Assembly: GCF_900111175.1 (NCBI RefSeq)
Contig: NZ_FOGI01000020.1
Coordinates: forward strand, 1-64,000
Reading direction: 5' to 3'
Length of the DNA stretch: 64,000 nt
DNA from: Actinokineospora terrae
GTDB taxonomy: Bacteria; Actinomycetota; Actinomycetes; Mycobacteriales; Pseudonocardiaceae
In this document: positions 25,095 to 32,042 of the stretch, piece by piece
Position numbering within the stretch: the stretch's first letter is position 1
How the letters are laid out: each line of letters opens with the position of its first letter
Translations under genes and position numbers: made by a program
The notes under the pieces: generated by a model
The model's database searches: none
What the model saw: the letters and a program-made list of their open reading frames with translations, nothing else
Told to the model about the DNA's origin: nothing

Positions 25095-25143
25095 GAACCA
25101 AGGACGGTAGCCGACGCCGTCCCGGTTGCACGAACGCACAAGC

Positions 25144-25181
25144 GGTGCCCCGGTCGGCGGGGCAATACCGACCGGGGCACC
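25144..25181 (-). terminator. Terminator hairpin between the two lipoprotein genes
   Basis: A 14-bp perfect stem (25144-25157 with 25168-25181) and 10-base loop stand 39 bp after the upstream lipoprotein gene ends and 50 bp before the next one starts. The paralogues are therefore probably separate transcription units. Confidence 0.8.
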
Positions 25182-25219
25182 AGGGGGGAGATGTTCGTTT
25201 TGGGCGTTGGTACGCGGTT

Positions 25220-25735
25220 TTACTGAACCCGCTGCTCGCTCTTGAGCACGACCTTGCGATCGGCCAACGGGGAGTCCAAGTGGACGGACAGCTTCGGGAA
25301 GCGCAGGTCCATCGTGCACTGCGCGGGCTTGGGCGGTTGCGTCTCCACGAGAGTGATCACGACCTGGGTCGCGGTCTGCTCGGTGACCTCCGCGCTCGCC
25401 TTGCCGCAGCCACCTTCCTGGGCGACAACGCCGACGTCAGTGCCACCGTCCTCGGTCCACACCATCGTCGGGTAGTCCTGTGCGACACCGGTGGCGTCGA
25501 TCTGTGCCGCTGGGACCTCGGTGCCCCCGCTCGGGGGTGTCACGGCGGGCTGGCGATCCGGCTCGGTCGGTGGCACGGCACCCGGCAGGCTCGTCCCGGG
25601 CTGGGTGGACTCGGGCTGGGTGGACGACGGGGGAGCCGATGTCGGGCCCGGCAGGCTGGCGGTCTCCTGTCCCGCGCACGCGGTCATCACCGTGAGCAGA
25701 ACGCCTGCGCCAATGATGGTTCCTAGGCGTTTCAT
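25220..25735 (-). CDS. Secreted lipoprotein, unknown function (paralogue 2)
   Basis: A 171-residue lipoprotein with signal MKRLGTIIGAGVLLTVMTAC and lipid-attachment Cys20, a Pro/Ser/Thr linker, then a domain parallel to the neighbouring paralogue: VPAAQIDATGVAQDYPTMVW, VVAQEGGCGKASAEVTEQ, PAQCTMDLRFPKLSVHLDSP. The two-Cys spacing and the 'L-x-SPLADRKVVL' ending match the paralogue's 'EQPLGTRTVIV'. Sequence identity is modest, so the duplication is old. Surface location is inferred from the lipobox. Confidence 0.8.
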   Translation of the reverse strand: MKRLGTIIGAGVLLTVMTACAGQETASLPGPTSAPPSSTQPESTQPGTSLPGAVPPTEPDRQPAVTPPSGGTEVPAAQIDATGVAQDYPTMVWTEDGGTDVGVVAQEGGCGKASAEVTEQTATQVVITLVETQPPKPAQCTMDLRFPKLSVHLDSPLADRKVVLKSEQRVQ

Positions 25736-25783
25736 GCCCCAGGGACGGACCCCGACCGCGCCGGGGTTGCACGAGCGGGTCGA

Positions 25784-26722
25784 TCACCGCGCGGGCACGG
25801 TCTCGATCGAGCGACCCGCCAGCGCCTCGTCGCAGGCGGAGCACACCAGGACCGCCTCGAACCGGTGACCCCCGTGGTCGAGCACCATGGCGGGTCCCTC
25901 CGGGGCGACGAACCACCGCTGCCCCCACTCCAGCGCGGTGATCACCGCCGGGAACAGCGCCCGGCCCTTGTCGGTGAGGTGGTAGCTCGACTGGGTCGCC
26001 CGATCGGGGTCGCCGGACGGGGCGAGGACCCCCAATTCGCTGAACGTGCGCAGCCGGTCGGCCACAACCGTGGCGGGCACGCCGAGCCTGCGCTGGAAGT
26101 CCGGGAACCGGCGGGCACCGAGGTAGGCGGCACCCAGCATGATCGCCGACCAGCGGTTGCCGACCACGGCCCTGGTCTCCGGGAAGAACCCGCCGCCCAG
26201 GCTGGTCGACCCGCTGGAGCGCCGCCGCGACGTCGCCGTGGGCGTCGACCTCGGCCACGAGCCGCTCGGCCCGAACTCGGCGTCCACCTCGCGCGGCTCG
26301 ACCTGCACCCCGCAGGTCCGGCACACCAGCACCGGCCGGAACACCGCCCCGCAGCCGAGGTGCCGCATCTCGGTCAGGTCGGGGCGCGCGCCACCGGCCC
26401 ACGTCAGCTCCCACGCCCACACGCACAACAGGAACGGCCAGAGCCCCACACCGCGCGGGCTCAGCCGGAACTCGCGGCGACCGGGCCGGTCACCGACCGG
26501 CACGAGCACCCCGACATCGCTCAGGTGCCGCAACCGCGACAGCAACACCGCGTTGGAGATCGGCAACAACCGCTGCCAGTCCGCGGGGCGCATCGTGCCG
26601 TCGCGCACCGAGTGCCGCAGGATCAACAGCGTCCACTCATCGGCAACGGTGCCGATCGCGTAAGCGATGGCGTTGTCCCCACCAGCGCCGAGAGCACTGG
26701 GCCGATCCGGCGGATGGATCAT
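25784..26722 (-). CDS. Duplicated HxlR-type winged-helix regulator, possible frameshifted segment
   Basis: A 312-residue regulator with two HxlR-like winged-helix units in one chain (about 18-110 and 180-270), each ending in a CxxC motif (VLVCRTCG near 131-137, VLVCSACDE near the C-terminus). This indicates internal duplication. Unit 1 shows AIGTVADEWTLLILRH and SNAVLLSRLRHLSDVGVLVP; unit 2 shows VVGNRWSAIMLGAAYLGARR and VVADRLRTFSELGVLAP. Residues 153-174 are Ser/Thr/Arg/Pro-rich and look like out-of-frame translation; the next frame reads ERLVAEVDAHGDVAAALQRV, a sensible linking helix. Two compensating indels are therefore suspected. Target and ligand are unknown. Confidence 0.8.
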   Translation of the reverse strand: MIHPPDRPSALGAGGDNAIAYAIGTVADEWTLLILRHSVRDGTMRPADWQRLLPISNAVLLSRLRHLSDVGVLVPVGDRPGRREFRLSPRGVGLWPFLLCVWAWELTWAGGARPDLTEMRHLGCGAVFRPVLVCRTCGVQVEPREVDAEFGPSGSWPRSTPTATSRRRSSGSTSLGGGFFPETRAVVGNRWSAIMLGAAYLGARRFPDFQRRLGVPATVVADRLRTFSELGVLAPSGDPDRATQSSYHLTDKGRALFPAVITALEWGQRWFVAPEGPAMVLDHGGHRFEAVLVCSACDEALAGRSIETVPAR

Positions 26723-26879
26723 GACCTGGGCGACCCCACCCCGCGCACCGTGCCTGACCCCGCGACCACAGCTCTCTCCCCCACGTCACATCCCCCGCCG
26801 CCCCGCGCGGCTGCCTCACCACGCGGGGTACCACCCGCCGCACCAGCCGACACTCCGCCCGACACGCCGCCCGCCGCCG

Positions 26880-28388
26880 TCACCGCCCCGACAACCCGAC
26901 GGCGGCCGCCGGATCGTCCGCGTCCCGCCACCCGGGCAACGACGCACCCGGCGCCCACGTGGCGTGCGTGCCGCTGCTCACCCGCTCCGGCAGCCGGATC
27001 CGCGCCACCGGCCCGTCCTCGACGCGCGCGGCCTCGAACACCAGGCACTCCGAGCGGTCGGCGGCCACATCGGTCGTCATGGTGACCAGATACCCGTCCC
27101 CCTGCCCTCCCCTGACAGCCACAGCCACCTCGCTGCCGAACACCCCGGCACCGTATCGGTACCGCTGTTGGGCACCGGTGCGCAGGTCGTGCCGGACGAT
27201 CCCGTCGAACAGGAACCAGCCCGGCTCACCGGTCGAGGCGTAGGCGTACCGGTTCCGGCGGCCCGCGCGGGACTGGTCGACCACGCCGAACTCGGTGATG
27301 TCGTCGCTGAGCCGCTCCTCGCGGGTGCGGCCGGTGGTCAGGTCCAGCCGCCAGCGGTGCAACCGGGTCCCCATGCCGTCGAGGGAGAGCATGCGGAACA
27401 GGCGGGCGTAAGCGGGATCACCCGGCCACCGCGCGGCCTTGCCCTCGGGGTCGGACTGGAAGAAGCCCTCGACGACGATCTCGTTGCCGTCCTCGTAGGC
27501 GTTCACGAAGTGCAGCACGAACGTCGACTCCGCCTCGAACCAACGGATCTGGTCGCCACTCCCCCGGCGCGGCAACACGCCTAGCCGCAACGGAAGCTCG
27601 GGGTGGAACCGGGCTACATGGGCGCCTTTGGCCAAGAGCTCAGGTTCCCAGAAGAGCGGGCAGTCGTTGAGGATCGCGTAGTTCTCCGTGAACGCCATGT
27701 CGTGTGGCAGGCGTGGACCGGGAAGGGCGATGTCGGTGTAGTGCACCAACTTGTCGTTGGCGTCAACGACGCCGTAGTGCAGGTACGGCTCTTCCTTGCC
27801 GTAGTTGAAGAACAGGAGCTCGCCGGTGACCGGGTCGACCTTCGGGTGCGCGGATACCCCACCCGCGGGAGTCCACGGTGACTTCCCAAGGGTGTCCAGG
27901 GTGAGCGGGTCGATCCGGTAGGGCTCTCCGCACTGGTAGAAGGTGGCCAAGGCGACACCGGCGTGCACTACGACATCGGTGCTCGCCGCGTCCTTCATCC
28001 GCCCGCGTGCGCCCCAGCCGTCAGCTCTTAGGGCACTGTTGGGGTTCTCCGCGATACCCGCCCACAGCGACTTCCCGGCCCGCTGCTCGGCGAGGAACCC
28101 ATCGGTGCGGACGAACCGGTTGCGGTAGAAGGCCTTGCCGTCGCGGAAGCCGACGACGTGGACCATGCCGTCACCGTCGAACGGGTGGTAGGTGGCCAGC
28201 GCGGGGTGCACGGGGTTCTCGGTGTTGCGCAGGTAGACGCCGTCGAGGTCCGCGGGGATCTCGCCGATGACCTCCAGGTCGGCCGCGGCGCGCTCCACGG
28301 TCTGCGGCCGCCACGGACCGCTGCGGTACGGGTGCTCGTCGTGCTCGGGCAGCGTGCTCAGCACCCGCCCGAGGACCTCCACATCCAT
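26880..28388 (-). CDS. Carotenoid oxygenase family protein
   Basis: A 502-residue seven-bladed propeller dioxygenase of the carotenoid/apocarotenoid/stilbene cleavage family, using an Fe(II) held by four His. Family features: GEIPADLDGVYLRNTENPVH near residue 41, HPFDGDGMVHVVGFRDG, SAHPKVDPVTGELLFFNYG, LPHDMAFTENYAILNDCPLF. The C-terminal part ends in a region of weaker similarity. The substrate cannot be told; no carotenoid biosynthesis gene is nearby. The middle (27600-28060) uses more A/T-ending codons than the rest. Divergent from the thiolase by 124 bp. Confidence 0.9.
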   Translation of the reverse strand: MDVEVLGRVLSTLPEHDEHPYRSGPWRPQTVERAAADLEVIGEIPADLDGVYLRNTENPVHPALATYHPFDGDGMVHVVGFRDGKAFYRNRFVRTDGFLAEQRAGKSLWAGIAENPNSALRADGWGARGRMKDAASTDVVVHAGVALATFYQCGEPYRIDPLTLDTLGKSPWTPAGGVSAHPKVDPVTGELLFFNYGKEEPYLHYGVVDANDKLVHYTDIALPGPRLPHDMAFTENYAILNDCPLFWEPELLAKGAHVARFHPELPLRLGVLPRRGSGDQIRWFEAESTFVLHFVNAYEDGNEIVVEGFFQSDPEGKAARWPGDPAYARLFRMLSLDGMGTRLHRWRLDLTTGRTREERLSDDITEFGVVDQSRAGRRNRYAYASTGEPGWFLFDGIVRHDLRTGAQQRYRYGAGVFGSEVAVAVRGGQGDGYLVTMTTDVAADRSECLVFEAARVEDGPVARIRLPERVSSGTHATWAPGASLPGWRDADDPAAAVGLSGR

Positions 28389-28512
28389 TTCGGACCCCCT
28401 GGTTCGGCGGCGGCGACGCGGGGCGCGGACGGCCCAGCGGTTGCCAGTGCCGGGAATCCGAGACTACAACTGGGGCGGTGACCGGGCCAGGCTCCGTAAG
28501 AGGGGGTGTGCG

Positions 28513-29697
28513 GTGGGTGAGGCCTACCTGCTCGACTACGTCCGCACGCCCCGCGGCCGCGGGTCGGCCCGCGGTGGACTACACCACCTGTCGGCGCTAG
28601 ACCTGCTGGTCCCGCTGCTGGACGCCCTGGTCGACCGGGGGCTGGACCCGGGGGTGGTGGACGACGTCGTGCTCGGCTGCGCATCCCAGGTCGGCGAGCA
28701 GGGCGGCAACCCGGCCAGGACCGCGACGCTGCTCGCCGGGTGGGGCCACCACGTGCCCGGGGTCGTGGTCAACCGGTTCTGCGCCTCCGGCATCGACGCG
28801 GTCGCGCTGGCGGCGGCGCGGGTCCGCGCGGGCGAGGTGGACCTGGTGGTCGCAGGCGGGGTGGAGAGCACGTCGCGGGTCCCGCCGTTCACCGACCGGG
28901 CTCCACTGTGGACCGACGCGGAGGTGGTGCGGCGCACGGGGTCGGTCCACATGGGCGTGGCGGCCGACCTGAACGCCACCCTCGACGGGTTCAGCCGTGA
29001 CGACCTCGACGGCTACGCGCTGGAGTCGCAGCACAAGGCCGCGGCGGCGTGGCGGGCGGGCGCGTTCGCCCGCAGCCTGGTCCCGGTCGGCGGCCTGGAG
29101 CACGACGAGCTGGTGCGCGCCGACAGCAGCCGCGACGTGCTCGCCACCCTGCCGCCCGCGTTCGCCGGTCTCGGCGCGGACGGCCACGACGCGCTGGCGC
29201 TGGCGGGCCGCCGCCGCCCGGCGCGCATCGAGCACCGGCACACCGCGGCCACCTCGCCCCGGCTCGCCGATGGCGCCGCGCTGGTGGTCGTCGGCGACAG
29301 CGGCACCGCGCGGCGGCTCGGGCTGACCCCCAGGGCCAGGATCGCCGCCAGCGCGGTGGTGGCCGACGACCCGGTGACCATGCTGACCGGCGGGCAGTCC
29401 GCCATGGACCTGGCGCTGCGGCGGGCCGCGGTGTCGGTCGACGAGGTCGACGTGGTGGAGTTCGCCGAGTCCTTCGCCGCGCCGTGCCTGCGGTTGCGCC
29501 GCGACTTCGACGCCGGGCCGGAGCGGCTCAACCCCTCCGGCGGCACCATCGCCATGGGGCACGCGATCGGCGCGACCGGGGCGATCATGGTGGGCGGCTG
29601 CCTTGAGGAACTGGAGCGGCGGGCGGGCCGGTTCGGGGTGGCCGGGGTGAGCGCGGCGGCCGGTCTCGGCGTCGGGCTGGTGCTCGAACGCGGCTGA
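28513..29697 (+). CDS. Thiolase-family protein with altered active site
   Basis: A 394-residue thiolase fold protein. The nucleophile Cys90 is present in VVVNRFCASGIDAVAL and His350 in MGHAIGATGAIM. However, the position of the second catalytic Cys (Cys378 in Zoogloea thiolase) is Ser380 in GVSAAAGLG, and the NEAF-type Asn is replaced by Ala318 in EFAESFAAP. Ordinary thiolytic or Claisen chemistry would be impaired, so it may be a degenerate or repurposed acyltransferase. It starts at the GTG at 28513, six bases after AGGGGG. It stands alone, without other fatty-acid genes. Confidence 0.85.
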   Translation: MGEAYLLDYVRTPRGRGSARGGLHHLSALDLLVPLLDALVDRGLDPGVVDDVVLGCASQVGEQGGNPARTATLLAGWGHHVPGVVVNRFCASGIDAVALAAARVRAGEVDLVVAGGVESTSRVPPFTDRAPLWTDAEVVRRTGSVHMGVAADLNATLDGFSRDDLDGYALESQHKAAAAWRAGAFARSLVPVGGLEHDELVRADSSRDVLATLPPAFAGLGADGHDALALAGRRRPARIEHRHTAATSPRLADGAALVVVGDSGTARRLGLTPRARIAASAVVADDPVTMLTGGQSAMDLALRRAAVSVDEVDVVEFAESFAAPCLRLRRDFDAGPERLNPSGGTIAMGHAIGATGAIMVGGCLEELERRAGRFGVAGVSAAAGLGVGLVLERG

Positions 29698-29809
29698 GCG
29701 GCGCCGGGCGACCGTACTGGGGCATTCGGCGCAGCCCATTCACTCCGCCGCCACCCGGCGGTGCGGTCGTGTTCACTGGCCGGTTGTGGCCCCGCCCCAA
29801 AGTGATCAT

Positions 29810-30673
29810 GTGATTCGCCTCCGCGCGCTGGCCGTGGTCGGTGTGCTCGCCGCGGGGTGCGCCGCCGCCCCCACCGACCCCGTCGACATCCGGTCGGTCC
29901 CCCCGATCACCGCCCCCTCGGCCACCCCCTCGGCGTCGACCGGGAGCTACGCGGTGGACTGCGGCCGCAACGAGGACGGCCACCGGAACTCCGACAACCT
30001 CGTCGCCTCCCCCGGTGTCCGCGACGGCGCCCACCACCTGCACGACTACGTGGGCAACGTCGCCACCGACGCGTTCAGCACCGACGACGTTCTAGCGTCG
30101 GCCAAGACCACTTGCCGTGACGGGGACCTGTCGTCGTACTACTGGCCGGTGCTGCGGCTGGGCGGACACCACGGCGAGGTACGCACACCGGACTCTGTGA
30201 GCATCACCTTCGTCGGTAGCCCTGTCAGCGAGGTTGTGGCCATGCCGCGGTTCCTCAAGACGGTCACCGGCGACGCCAAGGCAGGGCCGTCCGCGCGCGG
30301 TACGTGGAGCTGCGCGGGGTTTACGGACCGGATCAGCCTGTCCTACCCGAGCTGCCCGTCCGGTAGCCGCACCTTGCGCGTGTACGAGTTCCCCAGTTGC
30401 TGGGACGGCAAGGGTATCGACAGCCCCGACCACAAGGCGCACCTGCGGTTCCCCGGCGCGGACGGGTGGTGCCCCCGGTCGAGCTTCCCAGTGCCCAAGC
30501 TGCGCGTCGAGGTGGGCTACGACCTGCCCGACGGCGCGGACTTCGGCATCGACAGCTTCCCGGAGGTGGCCGACCGCGCGCCCGCCTCCGACCACGCGCA
30601 CTTCGTGAACGTGCGGACCGACGCGGCCATGGCCGAGCTCGTGACCTGCGTGAACACCGGCAAGCGGTGCTAG
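29810..30673 (+). CDS. DUF1996 secreted lipoprotein
   Basis: A 287-residue exported protein. The start at GTG 29810 gives a compact signal IRLRALAVVGVLAAGC with a lipobox; a start at 29786 would add eight residues. The DUF1996 domain is marked by GAHHLHDYVGNVATDAFST, STDDVLASAKTTCRDGDLSS, YYWPVLRL, FPSCWDGKGIDSPDHKAHL, and a final DHAHFVN. DUF1996 proteins are found in actinobacteria and fungi, and a role in polymer or wall processing is suspected but unproven. It precedes the ECF sigma operon. Confidence 0.85.
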   Translation: MIRLRALAVVGVLAAGCAAAPTDPVDIRSVPPITAPSATPSASTGSYAVDCGRNEDGHRNSDNLVASPGVRDGAHHLHDYVGNVATDAFSTDDVLASAKTTCRDGDLSSYYWPVLRLGGHHGEVRTPDSVSITFVGSPVSEVVAMPRFLKTVTGDAKAGPSARGTWSCAGFTDRISLSYPSCPSGSRTLRVYEFPSCWDGKGIDSPDHKAHLRFPGADGWCPRSSFPVPKLRVEVGYDLPDGADFGIDSFPEVADRAPASDHAHFVNVRTDAAMAELVTCVNTGKRC

Positions 30674-30724
30674 TCGGGAAATAGTTCGAACCGCCGCGCC
30701 ACGCGCGCCGTGTCAGTCGGGAAA
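30672..30724 (+). repeat. Two AGTCGGGAAA repeats before the ECF sigma gene
   Basis: AGTCGGGAAA occurs at 30672-30681, overlapping the DUF1996 stop codon, and at 30715-30724, 43 bp later. GGGAAA is close to ECF -35 elements. The second copy is followed after 15 bp by GTTG at 30740. Autoregulation of the sigma gene is possible, although the second copy would leave a very short leader. Confidence 0.4.
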
Positions 30725-30757
30725 GCGCAACCGGACGCCGTTGGACAGGGAGTCGGC

Positions 30758-31306
30758 ATGGCGAGGCTGTTCGCCCGGACACGGGCGACATCGAGGGACG
30801 AGGCGCTGGTCCGCTCGCTCTACGAGGAACACGGCAAGGCCCTGCTGGCCTACGCCGTGCGGCTCACCGGCGATCGGGCAGCGGCCGAGGACGTCGTCCA
30901 GGAGACACTGGTGCGGGCCTGGCGGCACGCCGACAACCTGATGAGCAAGGAGGGGTCGGTGCGCGCCTGGTTGTTCACCGTCGCCAAGAACCTCATCGTG
31001 GACAAGGTCAGGGCCAAGGCGGCCCGGCCTGCCGAGGTCGCGGAGTCGCCGACCGCGGTGCCGGTGACGGTGGACCACTCGCAGCGGGTGGTGGACTCGA
31101 TGAGCGTCCTCGCCGCCATCGAGGGACTCTCCGAGGAGCACCGCACGGTGCTCATGGAGATCTACTTCCGGGACCGCAGCGTGGCCGAAACCGCGCAGGA
31201 GCTCGGCATCGCCCCCGGTACGGTGAAGTCGAGGTCGCACTACGCCCTGCGTGCGCTGCGCGCGACCATGTCCGGTCGAGCCGCGCTGGAGGGGACGCCC
31301 GCATGA
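30758..31306 (+). CDS. ECF-subfamily RNA polymerase sigma factor
   Basis: A 182-residue sigma factor containing only regions 2 and 4. Region 2 includes LYEEHGKALLAYAVRLTGD and AAEDVVQETLVRAWRHADN; region 4 is EGLSEEHRTVLMEIYF and VAETAQELGIAPGTVKSRSH. The ATG at 30758 follows ACAGGGA. Its stop overlaps the anti-sigma start (ATGA at 31303-31306), so the pair is translationally coupled. It is of the SigK/SigL-like group by partner type. Targets may include the upstream DUF1996 gene, but that is speculation. Confidence 0.93.
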   Translation: MARLFARTRATSRDEALVRSLYEEHGKALLAYAVRLTGDRAAAEDVVQETLVRAWRHADNLMSKEGSVRAWLFTVAKNLIVDKVRAKAARPAEVAESPTAVPVTVDHSQRVVDSMSVLAAIEGLSEEHRTVLMEIYFRDRSVAETAQELGIAPGTVKSRSHYALRALRATMSGRAALEGTPA

Positions 31307-32004
31307 GCACCCACGAAACGCCCCTGCTCGGCGCCTACGCGCTGGGTGTGCTGGACGACGACGAACGCGCCGCGGTGCAGCGGCACCTCGCGGACTGCGC
31401 CGAGTGCCGCGTCGAACTGCAAGCGCTGGAGGAGGTGCGAGACATGGCGGGTGAGCTGCCCGAGGAGGCGTTGCTGGACGGACCGCCGGACGACGGCGAC
31501 CTGCTGCTGGCCCGCACCCTGCGCCAGGTCCGCAGCGAGGCGAACGCCTCCCGCAACCGGTCCATCGCCATCGCGGGTGTCGCGGCGGCCGTGGTCCTCG
31601 CCGCGGTGCTCGGTACCGGAGTGGTCATCGGCCGCTCCACGAGCACGCCGGTGGCACAGCCAACGGTCACCGTTGGCCCTACCGAGACGCAGAACGCCAA
31701 GACGCGGTTCCTGTCCGGGAGTGACCCGAACACAGGGGCTCGCTTGACGGCGAAGGTCGTACCTGCTGCCGGGTGGGTTCGGCTCAACGTCTCGGTTACC
31801 GGTATCCCGGCCGGTGAACGCTGCCGGGTCGTCGTGGTCAGCAAGGACGGCACGCGCGAGGAGGCCGGTAGCTGGCTGGTGTCGCCCGATGGCGCGCAGA
31901 AGGGCACGAACCTCGACGGGGCGGCGTTGATCGCGCCGGACGACGTCGGGTCGGTGGAGATCATCACCACCGAGGGCAAGAGGTACGTGTCCGTCTCGGC
32001 ATGA
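31303..32004 (+). CDS. Anti-sigma factor, zinc-binding, RskA-type
   Basis: A 233-residue membrane anti-sigma factor for the coupled ECF sigma. The N-terminal anti-sigma domain has the ZAS motif HLADCAEC (His28, Cys32, Cys35). A single membrane segment (about 90-112, IAGVAAAVVLAAVLGTGVVI) leads to an extracytoplasmic RskA-like domain with GWVRLNVSVTGIPAGERCRV and GSVEIITTEGKRYVSV. Release of the sigma factor is probably by regulated proteolysis, as for RskA/SigK. Confidence 0.92.
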   Translation: MSTHETPLLGAYALGVLDDDERAAVQRHLADCAECRVELQALEEVRDMAGELPEEALLDGPPDDGDLLLARTLRQVRSEANASRNRSIAIAGVAAAVVLAAVLGTGVVIGRSTSTPVAQPTVTVGPTETQNAKTRFLSGSDPNTGARLTAKVVPAAGWVRLNVSVTGIPAGERCRVVVVSKDGTREEAGSWLVSPDGAQKGTNLDGAALIAPDDVGSVEIITTEGKRYVSVSA

Positions 32005-32010
32005 CGTCCC

Positions 32011-32040
32011 GCGTGCCCCCTGGGCTGCCGGGGGGCACGC
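32011..32040. terminator. Terminator hairpin between anti-sigma and acetyltransferase genes
   Basis: GCGTGCCCCC pairs perfectly with GGGGGCACGC (10 bp) around a 10-base loop, in the 38-bp gap between convergent genes. It can serve both. Confidence 0.8.
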
Positions 32041-32042
32041 GG

